A program made the translations under genes and the position numbers. A model generated the notes under the pieces. It had not been told where the DNA came from and ran no database searches. It saw nothing but the letters and a program-made list of their open reading frames with translations. A stretch of DNA of 37,142 bases from Penium margaritaceum (taxonomy: Eukaryota; Streptophyta; Zygnematophyceae; Desmidiales; Peniaceae): positions 2,503 through 39,644 of the forward strand of contig SZWC01008639.1 of the NCBI GenBank assembly GCA_023375785.1, read 5' to 3'. Positions within the stretch are counted from its first letter, which is position 1. Each line of letters opens with the position of its first letter. Shown here in pieces: positions 1 to 9,559 of the stretch.

Positions 1-866
1 AGGAACTTCCCACGTGCCAGTGCCTTGGTCAGGAAGTCAGCGCGCTGCAAGTCTGTGCCCACCCAGACGATGGAGATCAACTGCCGCTCCACCAGATCGC
101 GCACGAAACAATACTCGACAGCGATGTGCTTCGTGCGTGCGTGGAACACACCAGAGTTCTCAGCGATCGTGAGAGCACTCTGGTTGTCGCATCGGAGGAT
201 GATGGTAGGCACGGACTGACCCAAGCACTGGAACAAACGCTGCAGCCACACCGCCTCAGCGGTGCCAGCGCCCAGAGCAACATACTCAGCCTCTGAGGAG
301 CTGCGAGCAATGCACCCCTGCTTGCCGCTGCGCCAAGACACAGCGGTGCCACCAAGCAGGAACACGTAACCCGTGAGGCTGCGTCCATCAGGACTCCATG
401 CCCAGTCGCTATCGGTGTAGCCATCTACCACAACCGAGCACGGTCTCCGAAAGCAGAGACCATGATACGGTGTGGAGACCACGTACCGGACGACTCGCAA
501 AGCTGCGTGCAGAGCGCGAGCCCAAGGGGACTGACTGAACTGTGCGAGTAGGTTGACAGCGAACGCAATGTCGGGACGCGTGGTCGTGGCCAAGTACATC
601 AGTGAGCCAATGATGCGCAAGTACAGGGTCACGTCCACAGTCTCGCCCAGATCGGTTGGGTCTGTCACCTTCAGGGCTTCCTGCCCGTCAGGAGTGATGG
701 GTGACGAGGCGGCGGGAACAGCGCCAAGGAGGTCAGCAAACCGCTCCCCCACAACCTGTGCATATCGTGCCTGATGGAGGAGGAGTGTCCGTCGACGACG
801 ATCACGCACAATCTCCATCCCGAGGAAAACAGCCGCTGGACCAAGGTCCTTCATCCTGTAGGCGGC
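1..866 (-). pseudogene. copia RT C-terminus and RNase H, cut by window edge
   Basis: The frame is open from 866 to the window edge but has no start codon of its own. Reading on the minus strand it gives MKDLG and FLGMEIV of RT, then IGSLMYLATTTRPD, then RNase H with DSDWAW (first catalytic Asp), SSSEAEY (catalytic Glu) and LRCDNQSA (third Asp), then the ARTKHI motif and the terminal ADFLTKAL motif. RNase H removes the RNA template during reverse transcription. The domain order and lengths are those of complete copia elements, and the polyprotein end must lie just beyond base 1. Confidence 0.88.
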
Positions 867-1136
867 CTACAGGACCGCCTTGGCCTCCTTCACGGCCTCC
901 AGTGAAGGAGACGCAATCAGGAGATCGTCCACATACACCATAATGGCAGTGAGGTGCTCGGCTGTCCGTCGGATGAAAAGTGACAGGTCGGTATCACTCT
1001 GTACGTACTCGGCCTGAGTGAGGGTGCGAGTGATCTCTCGGTTCCAGCATCGGGGTGACTGCTTCAGGCCATACAAGGCCTTGCACAAGCGCCAGACCTT
1101 GTTCCCTTTGACCTCAAACCCAGGTGGTTGGACCAT
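867..1136 (-). pseudogene. copia reverse transcriptase palm with YVDD
   Basis: This 89-codon stretch lies between two in-frame TAG codons and continues RT. It has MVQPPGF at its start, LYGLKQSPRCW at about residues 21-31, and the catalytic YVDD box at residues 68-71 (924-935 on the window). It is not a separate gene: both neighbours are in the same frame and complete the domain. The stop at 867-869 sits a few codons before the MKDLG motif of the RT thumb. Confidence 0.9.
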
Positions 1137-2474
1137 CTAGATCTCCTCCTCCAAGGTGCCGTGGAGGAACGCATTGTTCACATCCATCTGGTGCAGCTCC
1201 CAGTCATGGTGAGTGACCACACCAAGCAGCGCGTGAGCTGTGGTCATGCGGCCAACAGGGGCAAAGGTGTCAGTGAAGTCGATCCCCTCAACCTGAGAGA
1301 ATCCCTTGGCAGTCAAGCGGGCCTTATAGCGTTCCAGTGAGCTGTCAGGCTTCACCTTCTTGCGGAAGGCCCACTTGGCCTGCACGACCTTCCGTCCCTC
1401 AGGACGGTCGACCAGCTCAAAGACTCCGTGCTCCCGGATGGCCCTGAGCTCGTCCTCACAGGCGGCCCGCCACTGCTCACCATCCTCTCCTAAGAGAGCC
1501 TCCTTTAACGTAACTGGATCAGGGACCGTCAAAGGGGAGCTCCGGGTGGCCAGGACACATGCCTCATGGATCGGACGGACCGCAACTAGGTCAGCGGCAG
1601 CTGCCTGTGCAGCCTCGTGCTCGTCAGCGATCATCTGGTGCCCAATGTAACAAGCTGGGTGCACCTCCGTGTAGGTGCCTTGGACACTTAGGCCGAGAGC
1701 CTTTGTGTCAGGGTCACCACTGTGCACGCTGCGCGTGCGTTGTCTGGGTGGCGCAACCGCAGTCGAAGGTGCTCGTGAGGCCTGTGGGCGGAGACGCCCA
1801 CCTGGTCCACGGGAGTAGCCCGAGTCTGAGCTGACCGACGGTTCTGGCACAGGGAGGGCAGGTGCTGTCTCTAGAGACGCTGTAGGCGTGGGCGAGACAG
1901 GCGCGGCAGGCGCGGGCGAAACAGGCGCTGCAGGCACGGACGAGACGGTTGCGGCAGGCGCGGGCGAGACACTCGCGGCGGGCGCGGGTGAGGCAGGCGG
2001 CGCAGGCGAAGAGGCGGCAGGTGCAGCCCTGGCAGGCGAAGCAGGCACTGCAGGTGCGGGCGAAGCAGGCACTGCAGGTGCGGGCGAAGCAGGTGCTGCA
2101 GGTGCGGACGAAGCAGGCGCTGTAGGTGCGGGCAAAGCAGGCGCTGCAGGTGCGGACGAAGCAGGCGCTACAGGTGCGGGCGAGGCAGTCGCGGCAGGCG
2201 CGGGCGAGGCAGTCGCGGTAGGCGCGGGTGAGACAGGCGCGGCAGGCGCAAGCGAGACAGTCGTGGCGGGCGCAAGCGGGGCAGGCATAGAGACTATAGG
2301 CCCGACAGCAATGATGGCCGAGTCAATGGTGGCCAGCGACGGTCCCACCCCGGAGGCACCCCGGACGGACTCACCCTGTGGGGTAGACTCCCCCATCCGA
2401 CGGGAGGCCTCACAGGTGGGAACGTGAGACGCTGCCTGGGTGAGAATGGCAGACAGGTTGCGGTATGATAGTGC
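1137..2474 (-). pseudogene. copia Ala/Pro-rich linker and reverse transcriptase N-terminal half
   Basis: The frame stays open from the TAG at 2475 to the TAG at 1137; the first ATG is at 2396 (419 codons from there). Residues about 38-185 from that ATG are almost only Ala, Pro, Ser, Thr and Val. The RT_2 domain follows from about residue 277, with AKWAFRKKVKP near 340 and QMDVNNAFLHG near 403, where D405 is the first catalytic aspartate of the RT palm. The next TAG replaces the aromatic residue normally found just before the MVQPPGF motif. RT copies the element RNA into cDNA in the virus-like particle. Apart from the stops, the domain is well preserved. Confidence 0.9.
1885..2290 (-). repeat. 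coding GC-rich minisatellite (Ala/Pro linker)
   Basis: Short GC-rich units resembling GCAGGCGCGGGCGAGGCA (plus strand) recur about every 15 or 30 bases and remain in frame with the copia polyprotein. They encode alternating Ala-Pro-Ser blocks between integrase and RT. The opposite strand also reads open as a Gly/Ala-rich string, which is a by-product of the repeat. Confidence 0.85.
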
Positions 2475-4043
2475 CTAAAAAAACAGCGTGTCGCGCGACT
2501 CAACAATGCGCTGGCGACCCGCATCCCAGAAACGCCATGCTTTGGAGCGCGAGGAGACACTGAGGAAGGCACACATCTGGCCGCGTGAAGAGACCTTGGA
2601 CCCCTGCTGGTCCTCGGTGTACCAGACACAAGCCAAGGAACCCCAGACACAAGCAAGCCTGAGGTCCGCACGGTGACCGAACCACAGCTCATACGGTGTG
2701 ACGTGGTCCGGCAAGGGACCATGCGGGAGGCGGTTCCAGACCCACGTCAGGTAGGCGAAGCCCTTGAAGGCGAAGGACTCCGGGAGACCGCACTCAGCGC
2801 GCATGGCGCGAACCGCGTCCTCCATGGTGCGGTTCCAGCGCTCAGACACACTGTTCTGTTGTGGCGTAGCAGGGGCCAAGAGCTGGTGACAGATACCAAG
2901 CTCGGCGAAGTGAGTGGTCAGCTCACCGAGATACTCACCGCCGCGATCAGAGCGAAAGGTGTGGAGGGAGTGACAAGACTGACGCTCGGCCATCACGAGC
3001 CACAAGCGCACGGCTAGAGCGGCATCACTCTTGTGACGGAGGCAGTAGACCCACCGCATGCGGGTGTTGTCATCCGTGAGTGTAAGAACATACCGACCAC
3101 GGTCAGCGTCAGACTCGACAGGGAGAGGTCCGAGGAGGTCCGAGTGGACAAGCTCCAGGGGACGCTGCGCGCGAGTGACGGAGGCAGGGTAGGTACATCG
3201 ATGCATCTTGCCCTGAGCGCAGAACAGACAGTCGGTCTTGGGCGGCTTCTCGAAGGAAGCCGCGTCAAGACCGAGAGCGGACTGTGTACGAATGAGCCTG
3301 GACACAGTGTCCGTGCTCACATGACACAGGCGCCGATGTAACAGGCGCTGGTGGTCAGGAGACAACACCCCCGTGACAAAGATGCGTGCAGATGAGCAAA
3401 GGGAAGAGTCAGGAGCAGAGCAACGCATGATGCGATACAGGTCATCCACAACAGAGGCACGCAACACAACCGTGGAAGTGTCAAGTGCAGTGATCGTGGC
3501 ATCATCAATGGAGTGGTGAACAGAGAGACACATCCTCATACAGGCACGGACAGAGAGCAGGCTGAGCTCGAGATCAGGCACGAAAAGCACGTCAGAAAGA
3601 TGCACGGGACCAGACGGACCATCGAAGCGTATGACCCCTGTCCCCTGAACAGGTAGTGACTGCCCAGAACCTGTCCGCACTGACCGAACAGACCCAACAG
3701 GACCAAGCACGACAAAGGCGGTACGGTCGTAGGTCATGTGGTGAGTGGCCCCTGAGTCAATGATCCAGTGGCCACTCGCCTCACGACCTGTGGTGGTCAC
3801 GGTACAACAAGCAACGGAGCACGCTGCCTCTGCTGGACGCTCAGCAGGTGTGGCAAGACAGCGGGACAACGCACGATGATGCAACTCATCCAACCACTCT
3901 GTGCTGTCAGACTCATCCTCACCAGGCGACGCAGCCCCCCCACAAGTACGACCACGTTCCCCATTTGCTGCCATCTTGTCTTGCATGTTCCCCTCCTTCT
4001 TCTTCATGTTGTTCTCGCTCGACCACACCAGCGCAGGAGCCAA
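2475..4043 (-). pseudogene. copia protease-integrase segment of pol
   Basis: The 522-codon open stretch holds an aspartic protease and an integrase. The protease active site DSGAT is at residues 96-100. The integrase zinc-binding motif is H236, H241, C272, C275. The catalytic acidic triad is D302, D366 and E401, with the usual 34 residues between the last two, so this domain looks chemically intact. Protease would cut the Gag-Pol polyprotein and integrase would insert the cDNA. The TAG at 2475 falls where copia polyproteins normally read on into the linker and RT, and the same frame stays open beyond it. The first codon at 4043 is TTG, not ATG; the first in-frame ATG is residue 13, so this is a polyprotein fragment and not a gene with its own start. 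The C-terminal core ends in a typical RDTLFF motif. Confidence 0.9.
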
Positions 4044-4253
4044 CGTTCTTTGCCTTCCGTCTTCCTTCCGCGGTTCTTCATTCAGCCTCTGCCATTACCC
4101 ACCCCTTCCGCGGAAGCATTAGCAGTCTTGTGGACAATCTTCCAACTGTGGAGAAAATCATCATAACAACACCCCTACTGCTCGTCTACCTCAGGTTCCA
4201 CCATCTCAACTGCCTTTTTGGAGCGCATGGAGCTAGTGATCGCAACGCTGGTC
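4044..4253 (-). pseudogene. copia gag remnant, downstream half (interrupted by insertion)
   Basis: On the minus strand one frame carries MRSKKAVEMVEPEVDEQ followed by a degenerate second zinc-knuckle region beginning with CCYDDFLHSWK. This lines up with the matching part of gag in the element at 4259-9013. It has in-frame stops and is out of frame with the pol segment that starts at 4043. The upstream half lies beyond the inserted element at 9019-9400. Whether this gag belongs to the same copy as the well-preserved pol or to an older relative is unclear. Confidence 0.6.
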
Positions 4254-4258
4254 TTCTA
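4254..4258. repeat. Target-site duplication TTCTA (second copy 9014-9018)
   Basis: TTCTA immediately flanks both ends of the element, the 5-bp duplication expected from copia integrase. It independently fixes the LTR boundaries. Confidence 0.9.
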
Positions 4259-4986
4259 TGTTCGAAAATTGTGCCCCTTGCCATGGCTGCCATTCATCGA
4301 TTTCCTGGATTGGCCACTAGGTTTTGGTTGAACATCTGATCTGATTGCAGATTTGGATTCCTTGGAATTTTCCATGCAAGATCAAGCTTTGAATTGCTCG
4401 ATTTGAGTGATAGCCACGCCCCAAGCTCGGGTGGTCAGCGGGTGGAATCTGGGTCTGCGTCATGGATGACGGGATAATTCCACCACGGTGGTCCGAGTCC
4501 GACTCCAACGAGCTCCAAAGGCACCATGGCCATGAAGGAAGGGATGTGGATGGTCTCTTGGACCAGTGCAGGCTTCCCCCACGTTGGAATGACAGGAAGG
4601 CCGCTTCAACGGGCCACCATCGAAGCGCCTCCCACCACTCCCGTTTGTGGGCATGGTAGGCGGCTCCACCATGGGTTGCTTCGATGGCCATAGCGGGGGC
4701 TCTACTGCTCCATTTTGGGCGTGCTTGGATGCGTTGGAAAGCTTTGATCATAGGCAATAGTCTGATGTAATCTCACTATGAAAAACAACGATTCCCACTT
4801 TGATTGAGTGCAACTGCTTGCGGCTCATTTCTGCCTATTCTGGTCTGTGATCCTTGAACTCCACACTCATCCGCCTTGGTGTGCATTGGCAACTGAAGTC
4901 AAGTCAACGTGCTCCACAGAAGGCCCATGCATCCTTGTGGGTGCCCCCACTTCTCCTTGGGCACAGCACGGAAAGAATTCCTGACA
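4259..4986 (+). repeat. 5' LTR of the 4259-9013 copia element
   Basis: This 728-bp repeat matches 8273-9013 along its length, for example TGCCATGGCTGCC near the start and CATCCTTGTGGGTGCCCCCA near the end. It begins TGTTCGAAAA and ends TCCTGACA. The two LTRs differ at many scattered positions, so the insertion is not very recent. Confidence 0.9.
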
Positions 4987-4988
4987 AA

Positions 4989-5003
4989 GGGTTATGGGCC
5001 CAC
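4989..5003 (+). promoter_or_regulatory. Primer-binding site matching the tRNA-iMet anticodon arm
   Basis: GGGTTATGGGCCCAC lies two bases after the 5' LTR. It is complementary to the anticodon stem-loop of initiator tRNA-Met (GTGGGCCCATAACCC), with the C of the plant form, and not to the tRNA 3' end. This is the half-tRNA priming described for Drosophila copia. The tRNA sequence is recalled from general knowledge; the match itself is seen directly. Confidence 0.75.
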
Positions 5004-5155
5004 GTGGCCTAGGAGGACCCTCGTCTTCTACATGCACTCTACCGCAACAAGCAATGGCAACCACGACCGAGCAAAAGAGCTGTTGTGATATCCCCCTCAA
5101 GTTTTATGGGAGGGACTTTCTCTTGTGAAAGTGGTAGGTTGCGATCTTCCAAAAC

Positions 5156-6232
5156 TTCAAGGGACTGCTTGAGCTGGTCAACGGTGAAGAGAAGTCTCCT
5201 GCACCGTCTGTGACGGCCGAGGAGGTGGAGGCATTTGAGAAGCGCAACAAAGAGGCGCCTGCTCTGCTCACATCAGCGTTGTGCCCGGCACAGTGCACTG
5301 AAATCCAAGGATGCACATGGGCATCAAAGGCATGGGAGAGGCTCTGCATTGTACACGACCCGCCTTTGCTTTAGCAACATGACTCGGTGAGCAAAGAGGC
5401 GGTGCAAGTGGCCAGCGACTGGTGGACTGAATCCACCGTGGCAGAGCAAGGGACGTCGTCTACTGCACCAACCCTGATCATCCGCTCTCACACATGAGAT
5501 CGAGCTCAAGGGGAGGAAGGGACACGTCCACGCCGCGCAAAGAAGGGGGAGTGCCATTCCTGTGACCAGGAGGCCCATTGGAGACGGGACTGCACAACGG
5601 GAGCTGTGGATCGGGCCAGAGAGGTGGCAGAAGGACTGCAGACCAATGTGGCAGTCGGTGACTCCATATGCTCCATAAAGGGGGCTGAGATGGCAGACCC
5701 TGAGGCGGTCGAGCAGCAGGCGTGTTTGGAGCGAGGAGGCTCCAACATTTTCCAAAAGGAGGCCTGCTACAACTGTGGCTAGAGGGGTCACTGGAAGGCA
5801 ACGTGCACAGCGGAAGCCTTGGACTCCAACAACCGCGTTGGGAAAGGACGGCAGGCCGAAGCAGTCATTGACACGCCGTGCAACAGTGATCAGCTCAAAG
5901 CTACTAGGACTAATGTGGTCGGGGACCACGAGGCATGCCGTGGGCATGTAACCTCCACAACCTCCAAGATGGAGCTGAAAGTGCAGGATCAAAATGCGGT
6001 TGTCATCGTTCTTCACAATAGAGGTGATGTGCTCCAAGGAGAGAAAATGAGGGTGGAGGAGTCGGCCAAGAAGAGGGGCACCAAGGAGAGAACGCTCCAA
6101 GTGCCTGACTTGGTGATAGGGGTGCTGTCCGTGAGTCGTCTCATCAAGGAGGGACTCAATGTGACCTTCACAAGGAAGGGCTGCCTCCTAAAAGAGGAGG
6201 GTAGTGGGCATGTTGTGGCACGTGGTGCATAA
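5156..6232 (+). pseudogene. copia gag-protease frame with two zinc knuckles
   Basis: A single frame runs from about 5156 to the TAA at 6230-6232, interrupted by TAG 5372-5374, TGA 5495-5497 and TAG 5780-5782. The start of the frame matches the middle of copia gag (GLLELVNGEE, then ALCPAQCTEIQGCTWASKAW). Zinc knuckle 1, CHSCDQEAHWRRDC, is at 5552-5593. Knuckle 2 at 5765-5806 has the right spacing but contains the third stop. A protease-like IDT follows near 5867 but lacks the usual DSG/DTG glycine. The end, VPDLVIGVLSVSRL and VTFTRKGCLLKEE, is the stretch that precedes the pre-integrase domain. The gag N-terminus upstream of 5156 is damaged and no start codon can be assigned. The frame breaks off where integrase should begin. 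Confidence 0.8.
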
Positions 6233-8260
6233 AAAGGAGGTGTGTACCTGGTATGTGCCGACGCCCTCACAAGGAGTAGCCGTGTGTCCGGCGTGGGCAG
6301 CCGTCATAGTAAGGAAGTGGTTGCAGGACAAAAAGGACCCAACGCTCCAGGAGTGGTGAACCGGCGTCACAGGGCAGGCCATAAGAGTGCTGCCAAGTTC
6401 CATGGGGGAGCGATGGTGGCGGCTCGGAGGACTGTGCATCAAAAGAAGGGTGGCGTGAAGGTGCGTCCTCAAGTGGAGTCCGAGGGACTCTGCACCTCGA
6501 CTAAAGGGGAGCAGTTGCATTGACAAGATGGCCAAGACCTGACGGCTCAAAGGCCGGTACCGGGTGCAGGCGCGTGGCATGCAAAAGGCTCCACATCGGG
6601 GCTTGAGGAGGAGGAGAGCAGCGGCATTATGTCGTGCTCTCAACCAGAGAAAAAAGGCTCCGGAATGAAGAGGTGGTGAACCGTGACCACGAGGCAGCCA
6701 GAAAAGGAGTCACCAAATCTCAAGAGGAGGCGTCGGTGGCTGCATGGAGGAACACGCAACAGAGAGAGGACGCCATAAGGGTTGTTCCTCAAGTTGAGCC
6801 TGAGGGGCTCATTGCAGCAGCAGACTGGGACCAAGAGCACCACACGGCAGGAGGCCGGGTAGTGGGTGCACCGCAAGAAAAGTGGGCGGAGTGGTCCGAA
6901 GAGCTATGCAACAAAGGGAGAGCGAAGGGAAAAGGCTGGGCTCTCCATAGGAGCAAAACGCGTTCCGNACCAAATCTCAAGAGGAGGCGTCGGTGGCTGC
7001 ATGGAGGAACACGCAACAGAGAGAGGACGCCATAAGGGTTGTTCCTCAAGTTGAGCCTGAGGGGCTCATTGCAGCAGCAGACTGGGACCAAGAGCACCAC
7101 ACGGCAGGAGGCCGGGTAGTGGGTGCACCGCAAGAAAAGTGGGCGGAGTGGTCCGAAGAGCTATGCAACAAAGGGAGAGCGAAGGGAAAAGGCTGGGCTC
7201 TCCATAGGAGCAAAACGCGTTCCAAGCGACAATGACGGTGGACCGTGGCTTCAAGGCAGGCCAAGAGGGTGCTGCCGAGTCCCATAAGGAGGCATTGGTG
7301 GCTGAGCGGAGGACCATGTTGCAGGGTGCGGTCAAGGTGTCCTCAGCTTCAAGTCCTTGAGGAGGGGTCAAGTACTTAAGGGGCATACAACAGAAGATGC
7401 GGCAGGTGTGTCGGCATCTCTGAAATCTGCAAAACAGGCAGATGATGCATACAACATGCATAGTGTGGGAGAAGGGAGTGAGACCTCCGCTTCTCCACAT
7501 TCTCCAAAAAAGGGGGCGCAGGTGCATGGAGAGTGCGGCGAGGGAGCTGAGACCAAGGGACTGACACCAGAAGACCTCTCCATAAATGGGAGGTACCCGC
7601 ATTGAGGACGTGCGGTGAGGCGATGGCAGCAGTGCAGGCGGCAGCTAGAGGTGCAGTCGCAGCTGCGCCAACATGGATCCCGCAAGACTGGTTGCAACAA
7701 AGTGCAAGCCAGAGCCGGCGGTGCTAGCAGCAGCGACTTGGAGAATGCGGCACGCACAGAGGCGGTGCTGCCAAGGGCCAAGAGCAGCAGCATGAAGGCA
7801 CTGCAAGAAGGCGGGGGGGATACGCAGCAAACTGGGCCAAGCTTGCAAGGCGCTGAAGGTGTTCATGAATCAAAGGCACTGAAAGCACAAGCGGAGGTGA
7901 TGGAGGATGCAAATGAAGGTCTGAGGTCTCTGCTGATGGGGGAAGATGTTGCAAGAGGTGCAGATCTCCCGCGTGAGGGGGAGCAGACTTGCAAGGAGGC
8001 AAGGGCTCCCAGGTCGTCTTGGGGATGGGACCAACTGTCATGGCAAGCAACAACACCAACACAACAAAGGTCACAAGGCAGGCCACAGGGGCGGTGCCAA
8101 GTCCCGCACGGGGGCACAAGTGACGACAGTGGGGAGCGAGGCGTCCGCCGCTATGTGTTGTGATTGGTTTAGGGTAGCTGAGGAGATTTTCTTGCAGTAG
8201 CAGCTTGGCTGGGCAGCGGAGCATGGAAGATGTTCAAGGACAGGGCATCATGGCTGGGGT
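6233..8260 (+). repeat. Degenerate tandem repeats replacing pol in the copia element
   Basis: This 2-kb stretch has no recognisable domain. A diverged unit recurs: GAACCG or GGACCG, then an AGGCAGGCCA-like motif, then a purine-rich block. Units start near 6347, 6672, 7231 and 8048, with a further copy from the duplication at 6712-7223. Plus-strand open stretches (for example 7357-7605 and 7615-8163) are rich in Arg, Lys, Gly, Gln and Glu and look like translated purine-rich repeat, not a conserved protein. It fills the place where integrase and RT would lie. Confidence 0.6.
6712..7223. repeat. Exact 255-bp tandem duplication around a single N
   Basis: 6712-6966 and 6969-7223 read identically base for base, separated only by g and N at 6967-6968. 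An exact duplicate joined by an N is what a mis-joined contig overlap looks like, although a genuine recent duplication is possible. Confidence 0.9.
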
Positions 8261-8272
8261 GCAGGGGGCGAT
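8261..8272 (+). promoter_or_regulatory. Polypurine tract before the 3' LTR
   Basis: GCAGGGGGCGAT sits directly before TGCTGG at the start of the right LTR. It has the same form as the tract in the 12573-14988 element (AAGGGGGAGAT). It would prime plus-strand cDNA synthesis. Confidence 0.7.
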
Positions 8273-9013
8273 TGCTGGAAAACTGTGCCCTTTGCCATGG
8301 CTGCCGTGGATCGATTTCCTGGTTTGTCCATCAATAAGTGGTTGAAAAACTGATCTGATTGCACATTTGGATTTCTTGGAGTTTTTCATGCAAGATTAAG
8401 CTTTGAATTGCTCGATTTGAGTGAGTATTCAGAAAAATAGCCTTGCCCCAAGGTCGGGTGGTCGGCGGGTGGAATCTGGGTCTGCGTCATGGATGACGGG
8501 ATAATTCCACCGCGGCGGTCCGAGTTTGACTCCAACGAGCTCCAAAGGCACCATGACCATGAAGGAAGGGATGTGGATGGTCTCTTGGACCAGGGCGAGC
8601 TTCCCCCACATTGGAGTGACAGGAAGGGCTCTTCGACGGGGCACCGTCGAATCGCCTCCCGTCACTCTTGTTCGTGGGCATGGTGGGTGGCTCTACCATG
8701 GATTACTTTGATGGCCATAGTGGGGGCTCTAGTGCTCCATTCTGGGCGTGCTTGGATGCGTTGGAAAGCTCTGATAAAAGGTTATAGGCTGATGTAATCT
8801 CACAATGAAAAACAATGATTCCCATTTCGATTGAGTGCAACTGCTTGTGGCTCATTTCTGCCCATTCTGGACTGTGATCCTTGGACTTCACACTCTTCCA
8901 CCTTGGTGTGCATTGGCAACTGAAGTCGTGTCAACGTGCTCCACAGAAGGTCCAGGCATCCTTGTGGGTGCCCCCACTACTCCTAGGGCACAGCCAGGAC
9001 AGATTTCCTGACA
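8273..9013 (+). repeat. 3' LTR of the 4259-9013 copia element
   Basis: This 741-bp partner of the left LTR begins TGCTGGAAAA directly after a purine tract and ends CCTGACA directly before the second TTCTA. Small indels account for the 13-bp length difference. Confidence 0.9.
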
Positions 9014-9018
9014 TTCTA

Positions 9019-9400
9019 TCCTTCAACCACCTTCGCGGCAAGATCCGCAGCTCCATTTGTGCACTCCCATCTCCAGTGACCCTCTTGGCCACAGCAATGG
9101 CATGTTCCCTTCTACGCGCAACATAGGTGCGTCCATTCGGCCACATGATCTCCCTCTCCTTCATGAGAGTGGATGATAAAAGCAGATGATGTGGACAATG
9201 CCCCTTGCTCCGCCATGGTGGTTTTGATCCACAGGTCACACCGACTTGTCCCATCTTTTCAAACACCAGCACTTTGTCCCGTGTATCACCATGGCTGGCC
9301 TGTCTGTTAGGAAGGGCCAGAAGGAGCACTGCTGTTTGCAAGTGACATTCAAGACAACAAGTGAATTGAAGTGAATACCCGAGTCAACTTTTCATAATGT
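9019..9400 (-). pseudogene. copia gag remnant, upstream half with zinc knuckle
   Basis: Minus-strand translation gives an intact CX2CX4HX4C zinc knuckle, CHCCGQEGHWRWEC, at 9061-9102. It is preceded by MAEQGALSTSSAFIIHSH, parallel to VAEQGTSSTAPTLIIRSH in the gag of the inserted element. The gag frame continues across the insertion into 4044-4258 once one copy of the TTCTA duplication is removed. In-frame stops mark it as a pseudogene. The knuckle would bind element RNA during packaging. Confidence 0.65.
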
Positions 9401-9559
9401 GGGATTGTTGTCCAGGATGCTTCAACATGGCTAATCCACTCAGTCGACAGCCTGTGGGGATATGTTTAACCTCTTAAACCAATGAGAGTTTAGGACCACT
9501 GCATTAGCAGCAACACAAATACTAGAACCTCTCGCACATGTGTGGCAACCATCTCAAAA

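Larger units (their letters stand above)
1..4043 (-). mobile_element. Ty1/copia retrotransposon pol region, partial (runs off left edge)
   Basis: On the minus strand the domains read protease, integrase, Ala/Pro-rich linker, reverse transcriptase, RNase H; integrase before RT is the Ty1/copia order. All pieces share one frame from 4043 to base 1, broken only by TAG codons at 2475-2477, 1137-1139 and 867-869, with no frameshift seen. The region is visibly richer in GC than the fossils around it and much better preserved, so it is a comparatively recent copy. The 3' LTR lies beyond base 1. The 5' part (gag and LTR) is not cleanly present: gag-like sequence continues at 4044-4258 and is then cut by the element at 4259-9013. 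Confidence 0.93.
4259..9013 (+). mobile_element. Non-autonomous Ty1/copia LTR element, complete with TSD
   Basis: Two direct repeats (4259-4986 and 8273-9013) start with TGTTCG/TGCTGG and end with TGACA. They are flanked by a perfect 5-bp duplication TTCTA at 4254-4258 and 9014-9018. A primer-binding site follows the left LTR and a purine tract precedes the right one, giving plus orientation. The 3.29-kb interior has gag, both zinc knuckles and part of the protease/pre-integrase region, but no integrase core, RT or RNase H. It would depend on enzymes from other copies. It lies inside the gag of a minus-strand copia relative, between that gag's two zinc-knuckle regions. Confidence 0.9.

Noticed and set aside
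1888..2427. 179-codon plus-strand Gly/Ala/Glu-rich open frame
   Set aside because: It is antisense to the copia Ala/Pro linker and exists only because the GC-rich repeat lacks stops on both strands.
5324..6100. 258-codon minus-strand open frame
   Set aside because: It is antisense to the copia gag frame with two zinc knuckles on the plus strand, which explains the region better.
7615..8163. A novel 182-residue protein gene
   Set aside because: The frame is polar and repetitive, lies in the degenerate repeat interior of a copia element, and has no recognisable motif.
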